From Elmis aenea (taxonomy: Eukaryota; Arthropoda; Insecta; Coleoptera; Elmidae), in the NCBI GenBank assembly GCA_947652605.1, contig OX393576.1, forward strand, positions 60,612,966-60,676,965: DNA of 64,000 bases, given 5' to 3'. Under the pieces are notes generated by a model that ran no database searches, was not told where the DNA came from, and saw nothing but the letters and a program-made list of their open reading frames with translations. The number at the start of each line of letters is the position of its first letter. Positions within the stretch are counted from its first letter, which is position 1. Of this stretch, positions 11,300 through 22,660 are shown piece by piece. Made by a program: the position numbers and the translations under genes.

Positions 11300-11432
11300 C
11301 CTTTTCAAGTTCAAATTGGCACTAATCAAAATCAAATTGGCACTAATCAAAATCAAATTGGCACTAATCAAAATCAAATTGGCACTAATCAAAATCAAAT
11401 TGGCACTAAACAAATTCAAGTTGACATTAAAT
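11300..11432 (+). repeat. Left iteron array, 21-bp units
   Basis: The unit TAATCAAAATCAAATTGGCAC is repeated four times without change, preceded by one terminal variant (TTCAAGTTCAAATTGGCAC) and followed by a diverged unit ending GTTGACAT. The array is in inverted orientation to 12670-12907. Sequence identity among the inner units is complete. Confidence 0.92.
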
Positions 11433-11487
11433 AATTTAATTGTTAATTCAAATTAACATCTTAAAAGAACCCTTCCACGTTCTCATA

Positions 11488-12549
11488 ATGCCTTATATAA
11501 AAAAAGTTGACGCCGTAAACAGAAAAATACAAATTTGCGCTGTTTATAATTCTAACGGGGGTTGGCGCAATCTTGCAAATGTTCTCGGAGTTTCAAAAAG
11601 AACGGCGTATAGATGGGTGAAAAATCAAGACGTTCCAGAGAAACAGCATGGACGTAAACGCAGACTTAAAATCACAGACGAACATCGTCGTTTTTTTGAA
11701 AATGAAATTGAAAGAAATCCAAAGATAACTCTTCAGCAATTAAAAGAAAAGATTTTACAATCATATGAAATTAATGTCACTAAAGAATGTATTCGTCAAC
11801 ACCTCGATGGTCTTATGTATACAATAAAACAAGTACCTACATCAAGAGCCAGAAAGAGCCAACAGTATAGACAATAAAACAAAAAGGTTAGAATATGTAA
11901 GAACATTACTTAATCTTCAAGCAGAGAATTTGCCAATAATTTATCTTGACGAAACTAGTTTAATACTCCTATGTTTATTTCGCGGACGCAAGGACGTTCT
12001 AAGAAAGGAAGTCGATGTACATTTGTAGCAGCTGGTAGCCGAGGCGCAAATATACATCTTATTGGATGCATAGGTATTTCTGGTCTAATACATTATGAGC
12101 TAAGACGGGGATCATTTAAAAAACCAGAAGCAAACGAATATGTGAAACAATGTTTGAGAAACGCCCAAAATATATACCAAGAACCAGTCGTTATGGTTAT
12201 AGATAATGCACCTTGCCATTCTTCTATTGAAGAAGTTTTTGCAGAAGAGGAATTTTTTCACCATAGATTAATAAGACTTAGTCCATACAGTCCCATGTTA
12301 AATCCGATTGACCAAGCATGGTCTGTATTAAAGGCTAGTGTAAAATCAGATTTGGCAGATAACCCAAGAGATGTTTTAGCAGGAGAAGATCAGCATAATA
12401 TCTCCCAAACTGAATACAAAATGCGCCGGTTAGAAAATATTGTTCAGAATCATATTAACACAATCAATGTGGCCAATTGTGCAAGATTCATAGCCCATAT
12501 TCAAAGATATATTCCAGCAGCATTAAATATGGAGAATATTATTTTCTAA
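11488..12549 (+). pseudogene. IS630/ITm-type transposase, frameshifted, DD35D
   Basis: Start ATG at 11488 gives MPYIKKVDAVNRKIQICAVY, then a helix-turn-helix with VLGVSKRTAYRWVKNQ and a basic segment. This frame stops at 11875-11877. The catalytic core continues one frame over (about 11867-11960) with LPIIYLDETSL, carrying the first aspartate, then returns to the first frame at about 11971. There VMVIDNAPCHSS has the second aspartate and SPYSPMLNPIDQAWSVLK the third acid, an aspartate 35 residues after the second. Two compensating frameshifts break the gene. The family would bind the ends and cut and paste at TA. If joined the protein would be near 350 residues, normal for the superfamily. 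I cannot name the exact clade. Confidence 0.88.
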
Positions 12550-12669
12550 TTAATTAATTTAGCAAATGTTGTTTATTTAATATGCCCATGTTATTGTTTT
12601 AAAATATAGTATAAATAACATTATTTACTTAGTTCTATTTAATCGTATGATACTGCTAATTTTAAATTA

Positions 12670-12907
12670 TTTAATGTCAACTTGAATTTGTTAATTGTCA
12701 ACTTGAATTTGTTTAGTGCCAATTTGATTTTGATTAGTGCCAATTTGATTTTGATAAGTGCCAATTTGATTTTAATTAGTGCCAATTTGATTTTGATTAG
12801 TGCCAATTTGATTTTGATTAGTGCCAATTTGATTTTGATTAGTGCCAATTTGATTTTGATTAGTGCCAATTTTGATTTTGATTAGTGCCAATTTGAACTT
12901 GAAAAGG
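12670..12907 (-). repeat. Right iteron array, 21-bp units
   Basis: Nine units containing GTGCCAATTTGATTTTGATT (or a one-base variant) follow two diverged units with GTCAACTTGAATTTGTT. The last unit runs into the terminal AACTTGAAAAGG. One unit near 12863 has an extra T. The unit count differs from the left array (eleven against six), pointing to slippage or unequal exchange after insertion. Confidence 0.92.
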
Positions 12908-12956
12908 TGCAGATTACAGAGGTGTTTGAAAAAAAAATGCTAGAAAGTATTATAGT

Positions 12957-13083
12957 ATATTACATAACGAGTTGTAAGAAGCATATTAGGCTCGAGTGGA
13001 AAAGTCACGCACGGAGCCGCGTAGCGGCGAGTGGGTATTTCCCCAAATGCGTAATTGCCTTACAACTCGTGTTATGTAGCTTA
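12957..13083. repeat. Imperfect inverted repeat
   Basis: TTACATAACGAGTTGTAAG near the left end pairs with CTTACAACTCGTGTTATGTA near the right. A second small inverted repeat, GAGCCGC/GCGGCGAG, lies in the middle. It may be a small MITE next to the iteron element. No target duplication is evident. Confidence 0.6.
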
Positions 13084-13174
13084 CTTTTTCTACTAACACA
13101 TAATACCTACGATTTCAACGGCTTTTTGGCTAATATACACATGTTATTACGTTGTCTTGTCAATTTTGACGTAA

Positions 13175-13314
13175 TGGTGCCTGTACACCTGAGAGTAAAG
13201 TACTCTCGAGAGTAGCGTCGCCAAGGATACAGCCAATCGCGAGTTACTCTCAGGGGCTGTATCCTTGGCGACGCTACTCTCGAGAGTACTTCACTCTCAG
13301 GTGTACAGGCACCA
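13175..13314. mobile_element. Hairpin MITE, 140 bp, TAA duplication
   Basis: Arms of about 60 bp beginning TGGTGCCTGTACACCTGAGA pair with a single mismatch around a loop of about 20 bp, with an internal ACTCTCGAGAGT palindrome in each arm. TAA flanks both sides (13172-13174 and 13315-13317), a duplication typical of PIF/Harbinger elements. No coding capacity. The superfamily is inferred from the duplication only. Confidence 0.8.
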
Positions 13315-13317
13315 TAA

Positions 13318-14700
13318 GTCTACTTTGACATTTCTAGATAAGTGTCTTTAGATTTTAAAAAAATCCTTGTTTTTGTTATAGCGCAAAAATGGAACACCCT
13401 GTATAGCTGAACATTCTTTTACGACGTAAATCTTTTCAAACCAATAATTTTATGTACTAAAGTTTTTTTTCTATCGCCTACGGGCGGGGCGCTATGAAAG
13501 CCCGACTTACTAAAGCAGGACCCTGTGTATGATAACTATATTTTTAACGTTGTTTTACAGCAAATCCTCATCAAATATAGGTTATCGATTTTGCCTTGTT
13601 TTCTTCCATTGTCAGTCAAAAGAATGGAATACGTTGAGTAAATAATAACAAAAACGTTTGCTAATTAAAAAACTCAAGATAAAAACTTTTTAATAAAAGT
13701 GCTTTATGGTCACTATTTCATACGGCAAAAAACAAATCCTTAATATCAAAGTTAAAAAGTTTCAAAAGCAAAATTTTACCCTACTAATTGAATTATAAGT
13801 GTCAGGTTTTATATAGGTTGCGCCCGGAATCCGATAGGATTTATTGTTTCACGATACCGCCATGGCAACTCAAGTTCTCCGGTTGAAAGTAATTAATGAG
13901 TTTCTAGCATTTGCTTTTAAACCGGAGCAAGTTAAAAATTGTTGTTTTAAATTTCGAGTTGGACTAAATGAGAAGTCGTCGATTATTTACATTGGAAAAG
14001 TAGGACAGTGCTCTTTTAAGGAAATATTTACCACAAAAAACAGTCCGTCATTAAAAATGTTCTTGAAACTTCTGGCAGTATTTTAAAATTCAGTTCATTA
14101 ATGAAGTGTCATTAAAACTATGCTGATTTTAAAATAAAACCGCTTAAACAAAAAGGATCTCATCCAAGTCCGCACTATACAATTGAATGACATTGACTAT
14201 TGAGATCTAGAAAACAGAAAAGATAAAGAGGGTGTTAAGTTGTACAAAAGTTGTATTAAGGTCAAGCTATTTTAAATTATTTTTATCAGAAAGCATAATA
14301 AACTTGAAAGCATCGGAAAATCAACTTATTGGATTTACCTATCTGTTGTGTATCTTTAATTTTTTTTTCTTTAGATGAAATGATGGTTCGTTAACAATAT
14401 CCCGAATTTTCTCATATACATTTTAAGTATCTTTTTGTTTTTCTGTGTCTGTCTATCATTCGTTAATTGTTGCACATCTCTCCAGCTGACTCATTTTTAT
14501 TCTAGTCAACGTCTTCCTTCATTTTCCCATTTTGTTCTTGGTACTTCTTTATTCCTCAAACTTCGTTTTTAATCCCATTTTTGCCTAACTGCATAGTAGA
14601 CGTACGGGGTCTAAATCTTCACTGTGCCTCTTACAAACTGCTCCCCAGTTTCTCCACTTAAATTCTTTCATATATTCTTTTCTAATTTTGATGTATGTTA
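13318..14700. other. Unassigned stretch with an orphan transposon end
   Basis: GGAACACCCTGTATA at about 13391-13405 is one right-hand end of the CAGGGTG group without a matching partner nearby. An 80-codon frame at 13844-14086 has no recognised domain. No gene is supported. Confidence 0.45.
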
Positions 14701-14702
14701 TA

Positions 14703-16772
14703 CAGGGTGATTAAATTCGAGTTTAAGCATGGGGATCTCTGTTATTATAATAGCTAGAAAATAGGTTTAAATTTGGCAAAGTTGCTAAATTTTGTGCTCA
14801 ATAATAAACCGAAGAGAAATTGAAAATATCTCAAACGGTATCCGAGAAAATTAGGAAAAACTGGAAAATACGAATTTTGAAAATAGTCTTTAACTTCTTC
14901 GGAGTATATTTTTAATCGCATCGGATAGTAATCAATAATTTATTCTAGTTTGATTCGTTTTTGTTTTACGACAACCAAATTTATTTTTTCCTATAGGCGC
15001 AATTTTTGCTATTTACATAATCAAATGGCATTTATTTTTCATTGATGTATCACACATGATATTTTACTGCTACATTCATTGTCAAAATTTAAAAAAATAT
15101 ATGCGTTTTGGACAACAACCACTACAAATCAGGCAGCCCGGCCGTTACCATGACAACCAATCAACAAATTAAAAATTTGAAATCTTATAACTTATCATCG
15201 CAATAAGTTCATTTAATAGTATATTGTACAACTAGTGCTGAAAGTTGAATATTTCACACAAGTACGACAGTTGATCCACGAGCCGTTAGGCGAGTGGCTC
15301 AGTCATACGAGTTCGAATTTTGCCAGTGGCTAATGAATCAAATTGAGCGCAACGAATATTTTCTAAAAAAACATCGTGTCGTAATGAGTGTACATTTATT
15401 ATATTAGGGCTATTTAATCGTCACAATGAACATTACTGGGCCCGGGAAAATTATCGTATACATAAAGAATGCAGACCACAACATCGGTTAGGTATTCATG
15501 TCTGGGTAGGTTTATGGCAGGACAGGGTTCTCGGACCATGCATATTCGAGGGCCCAACGATACTCAATTTTTTTTTACGAACCACATTGTTGGAATATTT
15601 GGATGGCATTCCCCTTAACCAGTTGCGAGATATGTGGTAGCAACAAGATGGCGCGCCAGCGCACAATGCACACGTTGTGCGACAACAACTTGATCAACTG
15701 TTTCCTGAGCGCTGGATAGGAACTCATGGTCCTGTGCTCTGGCCCACCCGGTCTCCTGACCTGAATCCTTTAGATGCCTTCTTGTGAGGATGTGTTAAGA
15801 ACAAGGTCCACAATTAAAATTATGACACCCTAGATGACCTAAGAAATACAGTTTGCCGAGTCATTAGGAAAATTCCTTGAAGAACAATAGCGCGGGTTCT
15901 GGACAGCATCAACATTAAGAAACGTTTACGGTTATGCATTCCAGAAGGAGGAAATGCATCTTCTCTAATTTGTTTTTGTTTTTATGTTACTATTAAATAT
16001 AGTATACCGTTCTTTTAAGTATTGTGATACATTTTTCACATGCTTTGTACTTATTTACCCAAGTTTCTGTCCAACGCACAAAACTGTGTGCGAAGGTTGT
16101 CTTCTTTCTGGATATGTTTCTGCATATCATTTACCTTGAAACCATAGAATTCCTATTCAATGAATAAAAAATTCGCAGCATATCGCATTTTTCTCCATTA
16201 CTGAAATTCATTTATACGAACTTATTACTATGATAAGTAATAAGATATCAAATTTTTAAATTTGTTGATTGGTTGACATGGTAACGACCGGGCTGTCTGA
16301 TTTATAGTACCTAGTTGTTGTTCAAAACGCATTTTTTTAAATTTTGACAATGAATGTAGAAGTAAAATACCATGTGTGATACATCGATGAATTCAGAAAA
16401 ATAAATGCCATTTGATTATGTAAATAGCAAAAATTGCGCCTACAAGTTAAAATAAAGTTGGTTGTCATAAAACAAAAACGAATCGACCTAGAATAAATTA
16501 GTGATTACCATCCCATGCGGCTTAAAAAGTTGCTTCGCCAATGTTTTTATACATTTGAAATATTTTATACTCCGAAGAAGTTGTAGACTATTTTCAAAAA
16601 TCGTATTTTCCAGTTTTTCCTAATTTTCTCGGATACCGTTTGAGATACTTCCAATTTCCTTTCGGTTTATTAATGAGCACGAAATTTAGCAACTTTGCCA
16701 AATTTGAAGCTATATTCTAGCTATTATAATAAGAGAGATGCCCATGCTTAAACTCGAATTTCAATCACCCTG
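14703..16772 (+). mobile_element. DD41D long-TIR ITm transposon (degenerate), 2.07 kb
   Basis: CAGGGTGATT and AATCACCCTG form the ends, each next to TA. The arms, about 14703-15215 and 16225-16772, are inverted copies over roughly 510-550 bp; the right arm has an extra segment of about 40 bp near 16520. Between them lies one transposase pseudogene on the plus strand. Size, TA target and DD41D spacing fit the rosa-like branch of the mariner/Tc1 superfamily. The arms are much longer than in classical mariners. The right end of this family also forms the right end of the composite at 50763-51213. Confidence 0.88.
15296..15968 (+). pseudogene. Mariner-type transposase, DD41D, inactivated
   Basis: The reading begins SYEFEFCQWLMNQIERNEYF, then after a frameshift NECTFIILGLFNRHNEHYW, where N stands in place of the first catalytic aspartate. 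It continues with HRLGIHVWVGLWQDRVLGP, a QQDGAPAHNAHVV block with the second aspartate, and WPTRSPDLNPLDAFL with the third acid, 41 residues between the last two. The C-terminus has INIKKRLRLCIPEGG. In-frame stops occur at DMW/QQDG, FL/GCV, HN/NYD and KIP/RTI. The N-terminal DNA-binding domain is not recognised. It cannot encode an active enzyme. Confidence 0.88.
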
Positions 16773-16774
16773 TA

Positions 16775-19671
16775 TATAACATTTCATAAATTAAACAGTT
16801 TAGCTACATTACTTTTGATTTAGTTGAAACTGGAATTCTCGATTATGATTTATCTACCAAAATTGTAAGAATTTCAATACTAAAATATGATTTGGTGGGT
16901 TTTAAACGCTGATAAAACGACACAGTTACTTCTGATGATTTACACAGCTTCGTTTATAAATAGTTGTGGGAAATAGCTCGTCCGATTTTAGAGATTCTGT
17001 GTGCGAGCCAAGCAAGTAAGCGTTACCAAATGGAAATGTAGAATTAAAGTATGTTTATTTTGCTTGGTGCCCGCTTTAACCGCATGTAACGGTATTAGAA
17101 CGTCTGCCACAGCATGTATTACTGTTTTAAAATATCTTGTTTTCCTGATGCCACTATTTGTAGAACTTCAACGGGTGCATGTTTTAAGAGACCGCAAATG
17201 TCATAACAGCCACCTAAGCTTAAGTAAAACCTAGTTTTCTTGTCGTTGATTGGTTGGCTCGTGATTCATTCAGTGGTTTTCATATGGGGACATGTTATAT
17301 TTATAGAAGCACATCTGGAGTTCTAACTTTCATTCATGAACGCGCTGTTGGCAGCACAACGGAAAACAAAACAAAACGGAACCGCGTTGATGTAGTGTCA
17401 AGTAATAAGAAAACTTCCAATTAGTTCTTCAAACAATACGAATGGGGAAAATTCCGCAAATCTGCAATTATCTTCAATTAATTTTCTCTGCCGCATACAT
17501 GCATGAGCGGGTCGAATTTGTTGTAAGACCTTAATTAGTCTGCTAACAATAACTGCTTAGCATTTAAATTGAATTTTGGGAATTAAAATTAAAGATGATC
17601 GTAATAGAATTTTCATTAAAATATTTCCCTTACAAATACCATTCATATTATACTACCTACACAATCTGCATACGCCGAAAACTAATTCAATAAAAACAAT
17701 AATTTCGTCCGCGAATTTCGTAATTAAAGCGCGAAATTGCGAATTGTAAATTGAATGCTTCTTGAAAATGTACTAAGGACAAAACCGTCCAAGTAGGAAA
17801 TATTGCTTCAAATCGATAACATTGCAGCGAATCTGAAACAGCATTTTTCTGCCCAAAGGGGTGATTTAAAAATTTCTAAAGCGTTTTTAAATTTGCATAT
17901 TGATTTATGCTAAGCGAAAGAATTTTAAATAAGAAACAAGGTTTTAGTGTATTTAGAATATTTATGTTATGGGAAAATTATTAAATGTTATTCCACAATT
18001 TTTTTCGCATCGTATAACTAAAAGCAAATTAATCCAATGTTTTATTTAAAAGCAAAATTACCAAATAAATTACAAAGCTATTTGTAAAACTTTAACTAAG
18101 CCTTTCACTGTACCACTGCATTTAATTTTTGCATAAAAATTTTACATTATGAAAGTGTGTTGGAAATAAATATTAAAAATCATAATAAAACTTGTTAAAT
18201 TCCCATATTTCCAAAAATGGATTACATTTATAAAAACCTTGGTTAAGATGCGTATAAGCAAAATAAATAAATCATGTACAACAAGTCATCTACTCAGTGT
18301 CACTAGTTTTTAGGTAGAAATAAAGTCTTTATTGGACTGGCTTTTAATCGTTTTTATTTTTTATTCTCCAAATTTTTTCCATCAAAACCAAACAATGTAC
18401 TCTCCAGTGTCTGCCACGGCTTCCTTTAATATGTATGTTTGTACATAACCGGAACTCATTCATGTGAGTATGCAATCACATTCCATTAACGGACACATTT
18501 ATTACAAACATCACAAAAATAGAACAAGAAACGCAACGGAAATCGTATTCAACGGGGACTGGTATTAAAAATTTATTTAGGAGAAAGAGGAGATATAAAA
18601 CAGCATTCTGCTTATGAAATGGGTTTCGAAAGATTTTTATCAGTATATTAAACGAGCAATGATTTTAAAATTCAGCTTTATATCAAAAAAAGGGAAAATA
18701 AATATAACTTTGCCTGTAGTACACCCTTTTAAAAATTCATTTTTATTTTGTTCCTTCGTATACTGGAGAATTTTGATGTATGTTTTTGTTTTAAAACAAA
18801 AAAGAGTTATAAAAATAAGAAAGCCTTCCTAGTCTATTGATCAGGGAAATAAATAAAACCCGTCAGCCAAAAATGTCTCCTACATTCAATATTTTATTCA
18901 AAAAAGTATAAACAAATTTGGAACAGCGAACGAACGGACATATTTTTTGTATACGCCTAGCATCAGTTATTGTTATTTAACTTTAATGTTATTCATTTTG
19001 AAGTGGTTTTTGAACTATTTATTTTATTTTTTTGGAAAGTTGTATTAGAAAAGATTTTTTTTTCCTAAGTTTGGAAAGGTAAACATTTGGCACCATTTTG
19101 AAAAGTTTTTTCTATAATCATTTACTATACATATTTTAACTTATCGTTCTGCAAACACATACAAGAAAACTCAAAAACCCGTCTATCTAAGCCACAAAAA
19201 ACTGGAATGTGAGCCAATCTCAAATAATCAATATTTTACAAACTTTTCAGAGCGAGTTTAAAAATTAATGAAGTTATGATTGTATTTTGTTTTGTTTGTG
19301 TTTCATTTCATCGTAACATTTTGTTTTCGTGTTCGCACCGATTCGATTTTTTCGATCCTGTTTTCTATTCAAGGGGCGGTGCAATAAACATTTCATTACC
19401 GATAAAATTCCGCCTTTAGCTGTCTTATCGGACTTCTCAGTATTTGTTCTGCACTTTAACATTTGTGAGTTTCCTTTTGCCAGATTATTTGCGCGTTCGG
19501 GAGGATAAAGTTTTTTATGGTACAACTACAAATAAGTTCTGAAAATTATAACTTTTTGTTTTACTAAGTTTAATATCGAAGCAAAAAATCCTATTTGATT
19601 GATAAAACTTGATTGCATTAACCAAGCATCAACTGTTGGTTGTTTTTTTTTTTAATTTGGATTGGTCGGTA
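16775..19671. other. Unassigned 2.9-kb stretch
   Basis: No transposon ends or genes recognised. Less AT-rich patches are at 16980-17520, 18400-18560 and 19270-19510. Open frames there (17001-17234 plus, 19274-19525 minus) lack recognisable domains. Confidence 0.45.
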
Positions 19672-19673
19672 TA

Positions 19674-20855
19674 CAGGGTGACAGTAATGTACAAGTGTTG
19701 TATGGGTAACTTTGTTATTATAAGAGTTACACAGTCAGTTAAATTAGCAAAGTTGGACAAAACTTCAAGAAAAATTTGATACCATTTTGACAATTATTGA
19801 TCTACACCATCAATTTTTTAAATTTTTTTGAAAAAACTAAAAGCAAACGATTTTTTTACTGGTAGGTAAATAGTTTCATAGTCCCTTATTTTAAAATCAA
19901 AATGTGAGAAGATTCCTGTAAATATTTTTACGAAGAATTTAAAAAAAATATATCTTAAAAGTCATGGCACACTTTATTTTTGAGATGTATGCAAAATTTG
20001 TCTTTTTGTTTTAATGGCAACCGTAGTTGGCTTCGTTCATTAAAGAGAGAATTTTTTCTCGTTTCCTTGATGTGTGGGTTGTTAGGTTTATCTTTGAATA
20101 TTATAATTATTAAGTTAAATCTAAGTGGTCATTGAAAAAAAAAACACACATGAGCTAGCTATACATAATTGAACGCAAAAAAATTTAAACTTAAATGATT
20201 TAAGAAATGTTTTCCTTATCATAATAATTTATTATTGTTTACTTACTATTACTATAATAACGCATTACATAATAATTTAAATTTAACAGTAAAAGGAAGT
20301 AAACAATAATAAATTATTATGATAGTTGAAAAATATCTTAAATTAATTAAGTTTTAAATTTTATGCGTTTAATTTGGTACAGCTTGTTTATTTGTGATTT
20401 TTTTTTTCAATGGTCACTTTAATTAAACCTAATAACCTGTTGATTTTTAAAGATAAATCCAACAACCCATACATCAATGAAACGAGAAAAGATTTTCTTT
20501 TTAATGAACCTAAAGCTAACTATGGTTGCCATATAAAAGTTTGGCTTATATCTCAAACATCAAGTTAGTGTGCCATGGCTTTTTTGATTTTTTTTTTAAT
20601 TCTTCCAAAAAGAGTCTACAGGAATCATTTTAAAATTTATTTTAATTTAGGTATTTAATTTAGGTATTTAATTTAGGTATTTACCATTGAAAAAATCGTC
20701 TGGTTTTAATTTTTTTTAAATATTTTTTAAAAAGTTGAAAGTAGGTCAAAAGTCATAATGCCAATATATTTGTTTTAAAATCTGGCTGATTTGACCGGCT
20801 ATGTAACTCTCATAATAACAAAGTTACCCATGCAAGCATGCAACACATGTATATT
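19674..20855. mobile_element. Fold-back element, arms about 560 bp
   Basis: The left end is CAGGGTGACAGTAATGTACA after TA. The arms pair around a centre near 20280, where AATAATAAATTATTATGATA mirrors the left side. The right end has decayed: similarity holds through ACACATGTATATTATT (about 20844) but the terminal CACCCTG is gone. A 14-bp tandem triplet, ATTTAGGTATTTA, has formed in the right arm at 20642-20683. No transposase is left. The half copy at 9786-10410 belongs here. Confidence 0.8.
20642..20683. repeat. 14-bp tandem repeat, three copies
   Basis: ATTTAGGTATTTA recurs three times in succession inside the right arm of the fold-back element. The left arm has a single corresponding copy, so this is a local expansion. 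Confidence 0.8.
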
Positions 20856-20859
20856 ATTA

Positions 20860-21990
20860 AAAATGCTATTTAGGTACAGATAAATAATTATACTTTTGCA
20901 ATTTTTTAATATTACTCAACAACAAATTATTTTTTGATAGTTACCTTTATTTAATGGAAAATAAACCTTTAAAACATTATCAAATAGTTCCCGAAGTCAT
21001 TCATTTTACGATTGCGCCTTACGGAGGGTAAAAAAGTATTCTTAAGGGACTTTGTGTTTGTTTAACGAACAATAAATCTATTCATAGCTGTCAAAATACA
21101 TATAGATCAGTCAAAAGAAAACAAAAGTTTTTTTGAATTACTATTCTGAAAAACGTTTTCTTCTATTTTTTGCTGTATTCTGTCGAATTGCGTAGTTTTT
21201 ATGGACAAGTTTCACATTAATGCTTAAAAAATATAATTAGCTTCACTAAGCACTAACAGAAATAACAATGATAATAAATTCAATGACCGAAATACCCCAT
21301 AAAAATTAAATTGGGGTAAAATGACCCCATTGAACACCTACGTGATCGCTAACTTGTAATATTATTAGGTATAATACACTCAGCATCGTCACTAAAGTAG
21401 GAACTAGTAATCAACGCCAAACAGATTGTTCTCCAACTTCTTTTACGGATACACTGTTGATCTTGATTATAACCCCTATACGTTCTCATATTGCTACTAA
21501 CATGGGAACAGCACACTTTGATGTTTGTGTTACATGCCGATCTCGCTGTCGGGATGAAGATCAATAGGAAGTATTTGCGGCATGTTTAGCATCGTATTGT
21601 GTGAACCAATATGCAGTTAGAATACTGTACCTACAACATCTAGTTATCGCAAGAATGACGAATACTCTTATCTGCGTTTCTGTTCTGGAATAAAAATCAG
21701 AGAGCTAATTTTTGTGGCTTTGGAAAGTATTTCCTAAAACCGTAACTGAAGTCGATGAACCTCCATAAATATTATGCATTGCTTCTCTACAAAAACTATG
21801 GGGATGAATGCGTGATTTTTCATTTACATTTCATTCACTAGTAAAAATACTTCACAATTATTATTTAACAAATAAATGGGCTTACAATTAGACCTTTTTG
21901 AAATATTGATTGCGAAGTTTAGCTGATGGAAATGAGCTCCGTGAAGTTGGCTCCGCGATATTAAGCACAAAATCTAAAATATATCCCAAG
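20860..21990. other. Unassigned stretch
   Basis: No gene or transposon recognised. Short GGGG/CCCC-containing repeats (CCCCAT, TTGGGGTAAAATGACCCC) at 21294-21333 are too small to assign. Confidence 0.4.
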
Positions 21991-22660
21991 ATTTAGTGCT
22001 TATTTAGTGCTTTTTTGTGCTTCAAGAATTAACTTGATACCTAACTACTTTGGTTTAGGAGATAATTCAAAAATCGTATTTTGGTGCAAACTTCACGCTG
22101 GCTCCGCGACTTTGTCTGATCGTATTCAATTTGCTAGAGAATTTAGTGCTTATTTAGTGTTTTTTTGTGCTTCAAGAATTAACTTGATAACTACTTTGGT
22201 TTAGGTGATATTTCAAAAATCGTATTTTGGTGCCAACTTCACGCTGACTCCGCGACTTTGTCTGATCATATTCAATTTGCTAGAGAATTTAGTGCTTATT
22301 TAGTGCTTTTTTGTGCTTTAAGAATAAACTTTATAACTACCATACAGGGTGTGTATAAATTGGCGGAAGCGCTACACGTGACGATGTTCTTCGTAAACTT
22401 CTAAGTCGAAAATCTTGATACAAAAATATTGTACCATGCTTCCTATGGCCTCAGGAACCATTTAAAGAAAAAAAAAAAAAAAGCTACATTGCATACATTG
22501 ATTTGCGTTTGGACATTTTTTTATCAGCAATTTTTACTTAGGTATTTACAATTTTTGTTCGAACTGTTTCAAAAGTCGTACTTAGACGCCAACCTAACGC
22601 CACTCCGCAGCCTTGTCTGATCTTATTCAATTTGCTAGAGTATTTAGTGCTTATTCAGTA
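21991..22660. repeat. Tandem array of about 150-bp units, last unit interrupted
   Basis: Units start with ATTTAGTGCTTATTTAGTG at 21991, 22141 and 22287 (periods 150 and 146), and a fourth start is at 22642. Each unit contains GTGCTTCAAGAATTAACTTGA, AAATCGTATTTTGGTGC and TCCGCGACTTTGTCTGATC. The third unit is broken after about 50 bp by sequence starting ATACAGGGTGTGTATAAATT (22342) and running to about 22540, then resumes with CGCAGCCTTGTCTGATC. A diverged single piece recurs near 23097. It looks like a small satellite block. Confidence 0.8.

Larger units (their letters stand above)
11300..12907 (+). mobile_element. IS630/ITm transposon with 21-bp iteron arrays at both ends
   Basis: The two ends are inverted copies beginning CCTTTTCAAGTTCAAATTGG. 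TA precedes the left end (11298-11299); TG follows the right end, so the expected TA duplication is imperfect. Just inside each end lies an array of about 21-bp repeats in opposite orientation: about six units on the left and eleven on the right. The single gene between the arrays is a transposase relic. At 1608 bp the element is near full length for this superfamily. Arrays of subterminal iterons resemble transposase binding sites in other elements, which is inference here. Confidence 0.88.

Noticed and set aside
11235..12885. Repetitive frames encoding ALIKIKL or ISANLIL units
   Set aside because: They are translations of the 21-bp iterons, which have a length divisible by three; not proteins.
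13844..14086. 80-codon frame
   Set aside because: No domain, no context and no sign of selection visible from one sequence.
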